From contig JAITAD010000020.1 of assembly GCA_031284275.1 (NCBI GenBank), forward strand, positions 1 to 23,428: a stretch of DNA of 23,428 nucleotides, in the 5' to 3' direction. Of the stretch, positions 8,588-15,980 are shown piece by piece (position 1 is the stretch's first letter; every line of letters starts with the position of its first letter). A program made the position numbers and the translations under genes. Under the pieces are notes generated by a model. That model was not told the origin of the DNA. It saw only the letters and a list, made by a program, of their open reading frames with translations, and ran no database searches. This DNA is from Tannerellaceae bacterium (lineage in GTDB: Bacteria > Bacteroidota > Bacteroidia > Bacteroidales > Tannerellaceae).

Positions 8588-9265
8588 ATGAAGATGAAAT
8601 GCTTTTTATTTGCCATTGCTTGCCTGTGTGTGTTACCTGTGTCTGTACTTACGGCGAAGACTGTCGAGGAAACGTTGGTGCTTATAGATACAGACATGGG
8701 GAAAATCAAAGTAAAGCTATACGATGAGACTCCGCAACATCGAGATAACTTCATCAAAAACGTCAATGACAAGCTCTATGACGGCCTCCTTTTCCACCGT
8801 GTCATCAAGCAGTTCATGATACAGGCGGGCGACGTGAACTCGAAAGCTGCCGCACCCGATACGCCTCTCGGCAGTGGTGACCTCGGTGATACCGTTCCCG
8901 CCGAGTTCGTCTATCCTCGCTATTTTCACAAGCGTGGTGCGCTCTGTGCCGCCCGTACCGGCGACCATGTCAATCCTCAAAAGGCGTCCTCAGCTTCTCA
9001 ATTCTACATCGTCACCGGCAGGTGCTATACCGCCATGGAGCTGGACAAGATAGAGCGCTCAACGGGCAAGCCTCTCACCCCCGAACAGCGACAAGCCTAC
9101 ATGTCCGACGGCGGCGCACCGCATCTTGACGGCGGTTATACCGTTTTCGGCGAGGTCGTAGAAGGTATGAAAGTAGTGGATGCAATACAATTCTCTCCTA
9201 CCGGGAATTATGATCGTCCTCTCAAAGACATCCGCATCAAGTCCATATCCATCGTCAGGAAGTGA
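8588..9265 (+). CDS. Secreted cyclophilin-type peptidyl-prolyl cis-trans isomerase
   Basis: The product is 225 residues. It starts with a clear signal peptide (residues 1-23, cleavage near VLTA-KT), so it acts outside the cytoplasm on proline bonds of folding proteins. Cyclophilin core motifs are present: FHRVIKQFMIQAGD (69-82, with the catalytic-type Arg71), SQFYIVTG (137-144) and HLDGGYTVFGEVVEGM (179-194). An insertion of about 35 residues lies between the last two motifs, a feature common in Bacteroidetes cyclophilins. It follows the M16 peptidase by 14 bp and ends convergently with the DUF2795 gene, leaving 12 bp between stops, in which no terminator is visible. A separate promoter was not found. 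Confidence 0.9.
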   Translation: MKMKCFLFAIACLCVLPVSVLTAKTVEETLVLIDTDMGKIKVKLYDETPQHRDNFIKNVNDKLYDGLLFHRVIKQFMIQAGDVNSKAAAPDTPLGSGDLGDTVPAEFVYPRYFHKRGALCAARTGDHVNPQKASSASQFYIVTGRCYTAMELDKIERSTGKPLTPEQRQAYMSDGGAPHLDGGYTVFGEVVEGMKVVDAIQFSPTGNYDRPLKDIRIKSISIVRK

Positions 9266-9277
9266 AACGACGAGGTG

Positions 9278-9499
9278 TCAATATTCTTCCTCGTTGAAGA
9301 AGAAATCGTCCTTGCTCGGATAGTCAGGCCAGATATCTTCCATGCACTCATAGATATCGCCCTCATCTTCCATCTCTTGCAAGTTCTCTATCACTTCCAG
9401 TGGTGCGCCGGAACGTTGGGCGTAGTCTATCAGCTCATCTTTCGTAGCAGGCCAAGGGGCATCTTCCATTTTGGAAGCGAGTTCTAACGTCCAATACAT
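9278..9499 (-). CDS. Small acidic DUF2795 family protein
   Basis: The product is 73 residues and very acidic in its second half (EMEDEGDIYECMEDIWPDYP). The N-terminal part, MYWTLELASKMEDAPWPATK followed by DELIDYAQRSGAPLEVIENLQ, matches the conserved small Bacteroidetes proteins I know as DUF2795. Function is unknown; the shape suggests a small cytoplasmic helical protein. It has its own promoter (TACATTTG, 9549-9556) and lies downstream of the adenosyltransferase gene on the same strand, 65 bp away. Confidence 0.75.
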   Translation of the reverse strand: MYWTLELASKMEDAPWPATKDELIDYAQRSGAPLEVIENLQEMEDEGDIYECMEDIWPDYPSKDDFFFNEEEY

Positions 9500-9548
9500 A
9501 AGCAGTCACGAGTTAAAGGGAGTTCTCCGCCGTATGTGAAAAGCCACG

Positions 9549-9556
9549 CAAATGTA
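9549..9556 (-). promoter_or_regulatory. -7 promoter element (TACATTTG) for the DUF2795 gene
   Basis: On the - strand this reads TACATTTGC, an exact TAnnTTTG match. A CTTG at 9573-9576 on the same strand is at a reasonable distance to serve as the -33 element. The leader to the ATG at 9499 would be about 40 nt. Confidence 0.6.
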
Positions 9557-9564
9557 GAGAATAT

Positions 9565-10134
9565 TCAATATGCAAGTTTGGCGTCCCAAATAATTTCACT
9601 TCCTCCGTTATTTAGGCTTTCTTTGCGCGCAAGAACGAAAAAATAGTCCGACAGGCGATTGACGAAAGTCAATAGCCGTTCGTCAATGGTTGTCTCTCCG
9701 GCCAGACTGCATATCTTCCGTTCGGCTCTCCTGCATACTGTCCTGCATACGTGTGCCAGAGCGGCGTTGGGGGTTCCCCCGGGTAAAACAAAGGCTTTCA
9801 TGTCGGGGAGTTGCCCGTCGATATTGTCTATTTCCCGCTCGATATGCGCTACGTCACCGCTCGTCACTCCGCACTCCATCACTTTCTGCGTAGCCGTCGC
9901 CTCTGTTGCGAGATACGCTCCGACGGAAAACAGTTTGTGCTGCACAAAGAGCAGAAACGCTTTGTCTCGCTGTTCCTCTACAGCAGCGCCGAGCAGCCCG
10001 ATAAAGGCGTTCAACTCATCTATCGTACCATAACTTTCAAGTCGTGGACTGTCTTTCGGTACTCTCCTACCTCCCACCAAGGAGGTCTTCCCCCTGTCTC
10101 CTCCTCCGGTGTAAAGCTTGCTTTTTCCCATCAT
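9565..10134 (-). CDS. Cob(I)yrinic acid a,c-diamide adenosyltransferase (PduO type)
   Basis: The product is 189 residues and transfers the adenosyl group of ATP to cobalt(I) corrinoids, giving adenosylcobalamin. The ATP-binding N-terminal motif KLYTGGGDRGKTSLVGGRR (6-24) is intact, as are SYGTIDELNAFIG (34-46), the helix with CRRAER (134-139) and NRLSDYFFVLAR (159-170), all typical of the PduO/MMAB trimer family. The start could equally be the second Met (10131). It lies near nrdJ, whose cofactor it makes, but is transcribed in the opposite direction from its own promoter at 10163-10170, which overlaps the divergent ATPase control region. Confidence 0.9.
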   Translation of the reverse strand: MMGKSKLYTGGGDRGKTSLVGGRRVPKDSPRLESYGTIDELNAFIGLLGAAVEEQRDKAFLLFVQHKLFSVGAYLATEATATQKVMECGVTSGDVAHIEREIDNIDGQLPDMKAFVLPGGTPNAALAHVCRTVCRRAERKICSLAGETTIDERLLTFVNRLSDYFFVLARKESLNNGGSEIIWDAKLAY

Positions 10135-10162
10135 TCAAATCTGCTCTTTTAGATTGAAAGTG

Positions 10163-10170
10163 CAAAGCTA
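10163..10170 (-). promoter_or_regulatory. -7 promoter element (TAGCTTTG) for the adenosyltransferase
   Basis: On the - strand TAGCTTTGC matches TAnnTTTG. It lies about 29 bp before the start codon at 10134 and only 16 bp from the opposing promoter element at 10186-10193. Confidence 0.55.
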
Positions 10171-10185
10171 TGAAAAACTAATTTG

Positions 10186-10193
10186 TACCTTTG
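10186..10193 (+). promoter_or_regulatory. -7 promoter element (TACCTTTG) for the DUF4143 ATPase
   Basis: TACCTTTGC matches TAnnTTTG exactly. The expected transcription start is near 10200, next to the GTG at 10202, so the message may be nearly leaderless if that GTG is the start. Confidence 0.65.
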
Positions 10194-10201
10194 CGTACAT
10201 C

Positions 10202-11593
10202 GTGAGTAGAAAAGCACTCTTTGCGCGTAAACAGTACATGCAGATGCTGTATGACCTGAAAGATCAACATATCATTAAGGTCATCACAGGGGTGCGGCGT
10301 TGTGGCAAGTCTACGCTGTTACAGATGTTTGCAGACCGGCTGATTCAAGACGGCGTTGCGCAGAAACAAGTACAATTCTATAATTTTGAAGATCTGGATA
10401 CGCTTGCCATCGGCGATATCTTCAAAATACATACACATATAACAAAAAGGCTTGTCGCCGACAGGATGAACTATCTTTTTCTTGACGAAGTTCAAAACGT
10501 CAGTGATTTTCAACGGTTAGTAGACAGTTTGTTCATTAAGGAGAATTGTGACGTCTATGTTACAGGATCAAATGCCTACCTGCTGTCGGGCGAGTTAGCT
10601 ACGTTGCTCACAGGAAGATATATTGATATTAATGTTTTACCATTGCAATTCTCTGAGTATTACGACTTTATCAATTTGAAATCGCCAAACTTCGAGAAAA
10701 TGGGAAGTTTGGCGGTTTCGGATAGGCAAGATGTTGATAATGATGATGTTAGTAGATCGAAATCGCCAAACTTCGAGAAAATGGGAAGTTTGGCGGTTTC
10801 GAATAGGCAAGAGATTGATAGTGATGATGTTGCGATAGTGAAATCGCCAAACTTTTCAAAAATGGATACTTTGGCGATTTTCATCACGGAAGGCGCTATT
10901 CCTGAGTACCTGAACCAGAAAACAGTCAGTCAGAAGCAGTCAGATGCCTTTGTAAAAAGCGTTTTGAATACGATCATCGAAAAGGATATTTTCCAACGCC
11001 TGAATATCAGAGATAGGCACGATTTTAACAAGATTGTCGATTTTGTTTTCGATTCGGTGGGGTCGTTTGTTTCGCCGCGTTCCATTTCAGATACGCTTCG
11101 GACGGCCGGTACGACCATAGATAAGGAGACTGTTGCCAAGTATCTGGACGCCATGTGCGACGCCTTTCTGCTCTATAAGGCGCCTCGTTACGAGATTAAG
11201 GGTAAGGGGTTATTACAAACGTTGAACAAGTACTACTTGGTAGATCCCGCTTTCAGAAAAGTGCGACTGCGCCGTGATATGAAAAAGGATATCACGCATT
11301 GGCTCGAAAATATGGTGTATTTCGAGTTATTACGTCGAAACAGAGAGGTTTTTGTCGGACAGGTTAATGGCAAGGAAGTCGATTTTGTGGTAACCGACCA
11401 CGATGGCTATATCTCCTACTATCAGGTGGCTTGGACGACCATGCAACCCGAGACCCTTGAGCGTGAACTTGCTTCACTTATCGCCATAAAGGATTCCAAT
11501 CCCAAATACCTGCTGACTACCGACATTGACCTGAATCCCGTGTACGACGGTATCCGCAAGCTCAATGTGGTGGATTGGATGCTGTCGAACTAA
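10202..11593 (+). CDS. AAA family ATPase with DUF4143 domain, carrying an in-frame palindromic repeat insertion
   Basis: The product is 463 residues from GTG 10202. That start gives the usual family N-terminus (RKALFARKQYMQMLYDLKD) just before the P-loop; ATG 10238 is the alternative and lacks it. The Walker A motif is GVRRCGKS (30-37), Walker B YLFLDEVQ (91-98), and a sensor-like TGSNAYLL lies at 121-128. The C-terminal DUF4143 region (about 245-463) ends with a nuclease-fold-like NGKEVDFVV/YYQVAWT pair. Between the ATPase core (LPLQFSEYYDF) and the ITEGAIPEYLN helix, residues 160-226 are two and a half 27-residue repeats (KSPNFEKMGSLAVS followed by an acidic linker), encoded by palindromic DNA. 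The family is widespread and poorly understood. The gene is visibly more AT-rich than its neighbours, consistent with an accessory origin. Confidence 0.85.
   Translation: MSRKALFARKQYMQMLYDLKDQHIIKVITGVRRCGKSTLLQMFADRLIQDGVAQKQVQFYNFEDLDTLAIGDIFKIHTHITKRLVADRMNYLFLDEVQNVSDFQRLVDSLFIKENCDVYVTGSNAYLLSGELATLLTGRYIDINVLPLQFSEYYDFINLKSPNFEKMGSLAVSDRQDVDNDDVSRSKSPNFEKMGSLAVSNRQEIDSDDVAIVKSPNFSKMDTLAIFITEGAIPEYLNQKTVSQKQSDAFVKSVLNTIIEKDIFQRLNIRDRHDFNKIVDFVFDSVGSFVSPRSISDTLRTAGTTIDKETVAKYLDAMCDAFLLYKAPRYEIKGKGLLQTLNKYYLVDPAFRKVRLRRDMKKDITHWLENMVYFELLRRNREVFVGQVNGKEVDFVVTDHDGYISYYQVAWTTMQPETLERELASLIAIKDSNPKYLLTTDIDLNPVYDGIRKLNVVDWMLSN
10678..10720 (+). repeat. Palindromic unit 1
   Basis: 10678-10693 pairs with 10704-10719 as a 16-bp stem with a 10-nt loop. 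The only non-Watson-Crick position is T10682 opposite G10715, which would be a G-U pair in RNA. Confidence 0.85.
10759..10801 (+). repeat. Palindromic unit 2
   Basis: Base-for-base identical to unit 1 over 43 bp, including the single G-U position. Confidence 0.85.
10840..10882 (+). repeat. Palindromic unit 3, diverged
   Basis: The outer arms AAATCGCCAAA (10841-10851) and TTTGGCGATTT (10870-10880) pair perfectly over 11 bp; the inner stem present in units 1 and 2 is lost. No linker follows; the normal protein sequence resumes. Confidence 0.8.
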
Positions 11594-11627
11594 AAAAGCC
11601 GTTTCACAAACCGTTAAAAAGATTTCC

Positions 11628-11635
11628 TACCTTTG
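11628..11635 (+). promoter_or_regulatory. -7 promoter element (TACCTTTG) for the paaK operon
   Basis: TACCTTTGC matches TAnnTTTG exactly, 35 bp after the ATPase stop and about 60 bp before the paaK ATG. A TTTC at 11602-11605 is a weak -33 candidate. Confidence 0.65.
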
Positions 11636-11695
11636 CGTGGCTTTTATGCGTTTGGGAATATGGTAGGATAGCCTTGAATTAATACGATTGCCGCT

Positions 11696-12997
11696 ATGAT
11701 GTGGAATGAACGGATGGAAACCATGGGCAGGGACGAGATGCGCAGGTTGCAGGATGCCCGCCTGCGTAATGTGGTGAAACACGCTTACCATAACTCGCCT
11801 TTCTACCGGCGGAAGATGCAGGAGTTAGACCTTACCCCCGATGACGTGCAGGGTATAGCCGACATCACCAAGCTGCCTTTCACCGTCAAGCAAGACCTGC
11901 GCGACAACTACCCTTTCGGGTTGATGGCCGTTTCCATGTCCGAGATTGTCCGGCTGCAAGCCTCTTCCGGTACCACAGGCAAGCCTATCGTCGTGGGGTA
12001 TACGCGGAAAGATTTGGCAGTCTGGGCTGAAGGCGTTGCGCGCTGTCTGACGGCATATGGTCTGACGCGTAACGACATGGTACAGGTATCCTACGGTTAC
12101 GGCCTCTTCACCGGCGGCTTGGGCGCCCATGGTGGGGTCGAAGCGATTGGCGGGACGGTACTCCCCATGAGCAGCGGGAATACGCAGAAGCAGATACAAC
12201 TTATGCACGATTTTGGCGCTAAGGCGTTGGCCTGCACACCATCTTATGCCCTCTATCTGGCGGAGACCATCCGCGAGAGCGGTATTCCGCTTGAAGAGTT
12301 CAAGCTTCGCGTAGGCGCTTTCGGCGCCGAGCCGTGGACGGAAAACATGCGTCGGGAGTTGGAAGAAAAACTCCATATCAAAGCTTATGATATCTACGGA
12401 CTGACCGAGATATGCGGACCCGGCGTAGGCGGCGAGTGCGAATGTCAGGACGGGACACATCTCTGGGAAGACCATTTCTTCCCCGAAATCATCGATCCCG
12501 TTACCTTGAAACCTGTTGAGCCGGGCGCCAAAGGCGAGCTTGTCTTCACCACCCTGACGAAGGAAGGTATGCCCATGATTCGTTACCGCACCCGTGACCT
12601 GACAGCCTTGCACTACGAACCCTGCGCCTGCGGACGTACGGCAGTACGTATGGAACGTATACTCGGGCGTAGCGACGATATGATGATCATTCGCGGCGTC
12701 AATGTCTTTCCTTCGCAGGTCGAATCTGTCATCCTTGAATTGCCCGAGTTCGAGCCGCATTATTTCATCATCGTCGATCGTGTCAATAACGTAGACACTT
12801 TTCAGATACAGGTGGAGCTTCGCTCCGAATACTATTCCGACGAGATGAGCCGTATGTTGGACTTGAAGAAAAAAATCACCGGCCGTCTACAGAGTGTCAT
12901 CGGCATACAGCCCGACGTCAAAATCGTAGAACCCCACAGTATTGAGCGCAGTCAGGGGAAAGCCAAACATGTTCAGGATAACCGCAAGTTCGCCTGA
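11696..12997 (+). CDS. paaK: Phenylacetate--CoA ligase (aryl-acid CoA ligase)
   Basis: The product is 433 residues, the standard length of this adenylate-forming family, which activates phenylacetate or related aryl acids with ATP and CoA. The phosphate-binding loop SSGTTGKP (90-97), the YGLTE motif (234-238), and an AMP-binding C-terminal part with RTRDLT and GRSDDMMIIRGVNVFP are all intact. The start MMWNER matches the usual N-terminus of the family. A following ACT protein and iorA, in close spacing, point to interconversion of aryl-acetyl-CoA and aryl-pyruvates, either breakdown of aromatic amino acids or their reductive synthesis from aryl acids. Direction cannot be read from sequence. 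Confidence 0.9.
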   Translation: MMWNERMETMGRDEMRRLQDARLRNVVKHAYHNSPFYRRKMQELDLTPDDVQGIADITKLPFTVKQDLRDNYPFGLMAVSMSEIVRLQASSGTTGKPIVVGYTRKDLAVWAEGVARCLTAYGLTRNDMVQVSYGYGLFTGGLGAHGGVEAIGGTVLPMSSGNTQKQIQLMHDFGAKALACTPSYALYLAETIRESGIPLEEFKLRVGAFGAEPWTENMRRELEEKLHIKAYDIYGLTEICGPGVGGECECQDGTHLWEDHFFPEIIDPVTLKPVEPGAKGELVFTTLTKEGMPMIRYRTRDLTALHYEPCACGRTAVRMERILGRSDDMMIIRGVNVFPSQVESVILELPEFEPHYFIIVDRVNNVDTFQIQVELRSEYYSDEMSRMLDLKKKITGRLQSVIGIQPDVKIVEPHSIERSQGKAKHVQDNRKFA

Positions 12998-13026
12998 CGG
13001 TAGCAGGTAAAAAGCACCAATTAACT

Positions 13027-13033
13027 AAGGAGG
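13027..13033 (+). promoter_or_regulatory. Strong Shine-Dalgarno sequence before the ACT gene
   Basis: AAGGAGG lies 8 bases before the ATG at 13042. Such strong Shine-Dalgarno sites are uncommon in Bacteroidetes, where most genes in this window lack one. Confidence 0.6.
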
Positions 13034-13041
13034 ACAACGTC

Positions 13042-13437
13042 ATGGTAGCAGAACAGTTATCTATCTTTTTGGAAAACAAACGGGGGCGATTTACCGAGGT
13101 AGCGAAGATATTGGGAGAGGCCGGCGTGAACATGACCGCCTTTACCGTTTCGGAGAACACCGAGTTCGGTATCCTGCGCCTCATCGTTTCGGATACGCAG
13201 CGGGCTACGCAGGTCTTGCAAGCCCATTCTTACGGTTTCAGTGTGACGAAGGTCATCTGCCTGCAATGCCGTAACGAGCCGGGAGCGCTTGGCAAGCTTA
13301 TGGAAAAGATATCGAGAAAAGGTATATTCGTAGAGTATATGTATGCTTTTGCCGAAGGCGATAAAGCCAATATCGTTATCCGTCCGGACAATCTGGAGGC
13401 TTGTAAGGACATTGCCGACGGGGAAGTATCCCTTTGA
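13042..13437 (+). CDS. Tandem ACT domain protein
   Basis: The product is 131 residues forming two ACT-like halves (about 1-68 and 70-131). Each has the beta-alpha-beta pattern with the characteristic turn: NKRGRFTEVAKILGEAGVNM in the first and NEPGALGKLMEKISRKGIFV in the second. ACT domains bind amino acids and regulate metabolism. Homologous small proteins accompany ior/paaK genes in Bacteroidetes, and a sensor of aromatic or branched amino acids is a reasonable inference. It sits 44 bp after paaK behind a strong ribosome binding site. The spacing to iorA is 11 bp if iorA begins at its ATG. Confidence 0.85.
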   Translation: MVAEQLSIFLENKRGRFTEVAKILGEAGVNMTAFTVSENTEFGILRLIVSDTQRATQVLQAHSYGFSVTKVICLQCRNEPGALGKLMEKISRKGIFVEYMYAFAEGDKANIVIRPDNLEACKDIADGEVSL

Positions 13438-13448
13438 GAAAAGCAGAT

Positions 13449-15068
13449 ATGGATAAACACCTTTTTCTGGGGGACGAAGCCATCGCACAGGCTGCTATTG
13501 ATGCGGGATTGTCGGGAGTCTATGCTTATCCGGGTACGCCCTCGACGGAGATTACCGAGTACATACAAGCTTTCGTTGCCACCGAAAACGCCTCGAAGAT
13601 ACACTGCCGTTGGAGTGCGAACGAGAAGACCGCTATGGAAGCCGCCCTCGGCATGAGTTATGCCGGCAAGCGCGCCCTCTGTTGCATGAAACATGTCGGG
13701 TTGAACGTCGCCGCCGACTGTTTCCTCAATGCAGCCATGAGTGGGATCGGTGGCGGCTTGCTCATTGTTACTGCCGACGACCCCTCCATGCACTCTTCCC
13801 AGAACGAGCAGGATAACCGTTTCTACGGAGATTTTGCCATGCTCCCCATCCTCGAACCGTCCAACCAGCAGGAAGCCTATGACATGGTGTACGATGGCTT
13901 TGCACTGTCAGAGAAGCTTGGTTATCCTATCCTGCTGCGTATCACTACCCGCATGGCACATTCCCGTTCGGGAGTCCGGACCCGTCCCTCCCGTCCGCAG
14001 AATCCGTTGCATACGCCGGAAGACGGCCGCAACCGTTTCATCCTCCTCCCGGCTTTGGCACGCCAACGTTTCAAAACGCTCATCAGTGTGCAAGACTCCT
14101 TTGTCGAAGCCGCCGAGACCTCCCCGTTCAATCGTTATTACGAAAGCGCCGACCGAACTTTGGGTATCCTCACAACCGGAATCGCTTTCAATTACCTTTC
14201 CGAGAACTTTCCCGACGGGTTTCCGCATCCTGTTCTGAAAATCACGCAGTATCCTTTGCCCGTTCGCATGGTCGAGCGGTTGGCAGAGGACTGTTCGGAA
14301 GTCCTCGTCCTTGAAGAAGGTTCTCCTTTCGTCGAACGGCAACTGACGGCATGGTTCCCGAAGTCCGCCATCCATGGGCGGTTGGACGGGACGTTGTCCC
14401 GCGACGGTGAGTTGACGCCCGACAATGTCGCCCGTGCTCTCGGTCACCCCGTCGTTTCCCATTATGCCGTTCCCAAAGTTGTCGCCCCCCGTCCTCCCGC
14501 TCTTTGCCAAGGCTGTGGACATCGCGATATGTATGAAGCCCTCAATGCCGTCGTCGCCGAGTATGCCGGTCGGGCAAAGGTTTTCAGCGATATCGGCTGT
14601 TATACGCTCGGCGCCTTGCCGCCCTTTCAGGCGATAGACTCCTGCATTGACATGGGCGCCTCCATCACTATGGCCAAGGGAGCTTCGGACGCCGGCCTGC
14701 ATCCTGTCCTGGCCGTTATCGGAGACTCTACCTTTACCCATTCCGGCATGACCGGTCTGCTTGACTGTGTCAATGAGTGCAGCAACGTCACTGTCATCAT
14801 TTCCGACAACGAGACGACGGCCATGACCGGCGGTCAAGACTCCGCCGGTACCGGTCGGCTTGCCGCCATCTGTGCCGGCCTTGGCGTAGCGTCCGAACAT
14901 ATCCGGCAGGTCGTGCCGCTGAAGAAAAACTTTGAAGCCCTCAAACAACTTATCCGTGAGGAGATTGCCTATGCAGGAGTTTCCGTCATCATACCTTGTC
15001 GGGAATGTATTCAAACCCTCGCACGAAAGAAAAAGAAAGTTGCTTCCGATGTGCATGGTGTTCAGTGA
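13449..15068 (+). CDS. iorA: Indolepyruvate (aryl-pyruvate) ferredoxin oxidoreductase alpha subunit
   Basis: The product is 539 residues from ATG 13449; a TTG at 13434 overlapping the previous stop is possible but unneeded. The N-terminal half is the pyrimidine/transketolase-like domain ([13 protein letters not shown], 26-38; [14 protein letters not shown], 55-68). The C-terminal half is the thiamine-diphosphate domain with [13 protein letters not shown] (353-365) and the metal/diphosphate motif beginning [15 protein letters not shown] (425) and ending in SDN (452-454). The enzyme couples aryl-pyruvate and CoA to aryl-acetyl-CoA, CO2 and reduced ferredoxin. The 2x[4Fe-4S] C-terminal domain of archaeal IorA is missing; only one CREC pair remains. 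The beta subunit gene (iorB) usually found nearby is absent from this window. Confidence 0.9.
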   Translation: MDKHLFLGDEAIAQAAIDAGLSGVYAYPGTPSTEITEYIQAFVATENASKIHCRWSANEKTAMEAALGMSYAGKRALCCMKHVGLNVAADCFLNAAMSGIGGGLLIVTADDPSMHSSQNEQDNRFYGDFAMLPILEPSNQQEAYDMVYDGFALSEKLGYPILLRITTRMAHSRSGVRTRPSRPQNPLHTPEDGRNRFILLPALARQRFKTLISVQDSFVEAAETSPFNRYYESADRTLGILTTGIAFNYLSENFPDGFPHPVLKITQYPLPVRMVERLAEDCSEVLVLEEGSPFVERQLTAWFPKSAIHGRLDGTLSRDGELTPDNVARALGHPVVSHYAVPKVVAPRPPALCQGCGHRDMYEALNAVVAEYAGRAKVFSDIGCYTLGALPPFQAIDSCIDMGASITMAKGASDAGLHPVLAVIGDSTFTHSGMTGLLDCVNECSNVTVIISDNETTAMTGGQDSAGTGRLAAICAGLGVASEHIRQVVPLKKNFEALKQLIREEIAYAGVSVIIPCRECIQTLARKKKKVASDVHGVQ

Positions 15069-15075
15069 AACGATG

Positions 15076-15083
15076 TACTTTTG
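15076..15083 (+). promoter_or_regulatory. -7 promoter element (TACTTTTG) for rpoD
   Basis: TACTTTTGC matches TAnnTTTG exactly, 8 bp after the iorA stop and 30 bp before the rpoD ATG at 15113, so rpoD has its own promoter. Confidence 0.7.
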
Positions 15084-15112
15084 CGGCCGTGTTGTGTATT
15101 AGTTTCCCCCCC

Positions 15113-15973
15113 ATGAGACAACTAAAGATTACCAAGTCGATAACAAATCGGGAGAGCGCCTCTCTTGATAAATATCTGCAAGAGATAGGTCGGGAAGACC
15201 TTATCTCCGTAGAAGAGGAAGTAGAATTAGCCCAACTCATCCGAAAGGGGGACAGAAAAGCGCTCGAAAAGCTGACCCGTGCCAATTTGCGTTTCGTCGT
15301 TTCCGTAGCCAAGCAGTACCAGAATCAGGGGTTGAGCCTCCCAGACCTTATCAACGAAGGTAATCTGGGGCTTATCAAGGCGGCGGAGAAGTTCGATGAG
15401 ACGCGCGGATTCAAGTTTATCTCTTATGCCGTCTGGTGGATACGCCAGTCCATATTGCAAGCTCTCGCCGAACAGTCCCGCATCGTTCGCCTGCCTCTGA
15501 ATCAGGTCGGCTCGCTCAACAAGATCAGCAAGGCTTTCTCCCGTTTCGAACAGGAGAACGAACGCCGTCCGTCGCCGGAGGAGTTGTCCGAGCGATTGGA
15601 TATGCCTGTGGACAAGATTTCCGACACCTTAAAGGTTTCTGGCAGGCACATCTCCGTAGATGCCCCTTTCGTGGAGGGCGAAGACAATAACCTGCTTGAC
15701 GTTCTTGTCAATGACGACGCTCCCGTTGCCGACACCTCACTCATGAACGAGTCTCTGGCCAGGGAGATAGATCGGGCGCTTGCAACTCTCGCCGAGCGGG
15801 AGAGCGATATCCTCAAGCTTTTCTTCGGGATAGGTTGCCGCGAAATGACCCTCGAAGAGATTGGCGACAAGTTTGGGCTTACCCGCGAACGTGTCCGTCA
15901 AATCAAGGAAAAAGCCATACGCCGGCTCCGGCAGGAGCAGCGGAGCAAGTTACTGAAAGAATATTTGGGCTGA
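15113..15973 (+). CDS. rpoD: Primary RNA polymerase sigma factor (sigma ABfr/RpoD)
   Basis: The product is 286 residues. The start at 15113 gives [15 protein letters not shown], the standard N-terminus of the Bacteroidetes primary sigma factor, and lies just after a promoter; the open frame further upstream (from 14996) overlaps iorA and the promoter and is not coding. The short N-terminus lacks region 1.1, as is known for this phylum. Region 1.2 (LDKYLQEIG), regions 2.3-2.4 ([20 protein letters not shown]), region 3 ([17 protein letters not shown]) and the region 4.2 helix-turn-helix ([20 protein letters not shown]) are all intact. This factor recognises TAnnTTTG/-33 TTTG promoters, of which this window has several. 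It ends 7 bp from the convergent phosphopantetheinyl transferase. Confidence 0.95.
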   Translation: MRQLKITKSITNRESASLDKYLQEIGREDLISVEEEVELAQLIRKGDRKALEKLTRANLRFVVSVAKQYQNQGLSLPDLINEGNLGLIKAAEKFDETRGFKFISYAVWWIRQSILQALAEQSRIVRLPLNQVGSLNKISKAFSRFEQENERRPSPEELSERLDMPVDKISDTLKVSGRHISVDAPFVEGEDNNLLDVLVNDDAPVADTSLMNESLAREIDRALATLAERESDILKLFFGIGCREMTLEEIGDKFGLTRERVRQIKEKAIRRLRQEQRSKLLKEYLG

Positions 15974-15980
15974 CTTCTCT

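Larger units (their letters stand above)
10678..10882 (+). repeat. Array of three palindromic coding repeats, period 81 bp
   Basis: Three hairpin-forming units start at 10678, 10759 and 10840, spaced by exactly 81 bp (27 codons), so reading frame is kept. The first two 43-bp hairpin units are identical; the third matches them at 33 of 43 positions. The two 38-bp linkers resemble each other (26 of the first 30 bases are the same). The array lies wholly inside the ATPase reading frame and encodes residues 160-226. Confidence 0.9.

Noticed and set aside
9571..9590. AAGTTTGGCG match to the palindromic repeat arm near the end of the adenosyltransferase gene
   Set aside because: Only about ten bases match, there is no partner arm, and the sequence encodes the normal protein C-terminus.
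10678..10882. CRISPR-like array of palindromic repeats and spacers
   Set aside because: The spacers resemble each other, the array is in frame within an intact ATPase gene, there are only three units and no cas genes.
14996..15112. N-terminal extension of rpoD upstream of 15113
   Set aside because: It overlaps iorA in another frame, contains the rpoD promoter and is not protein-like; the family starts at MRQLKI.
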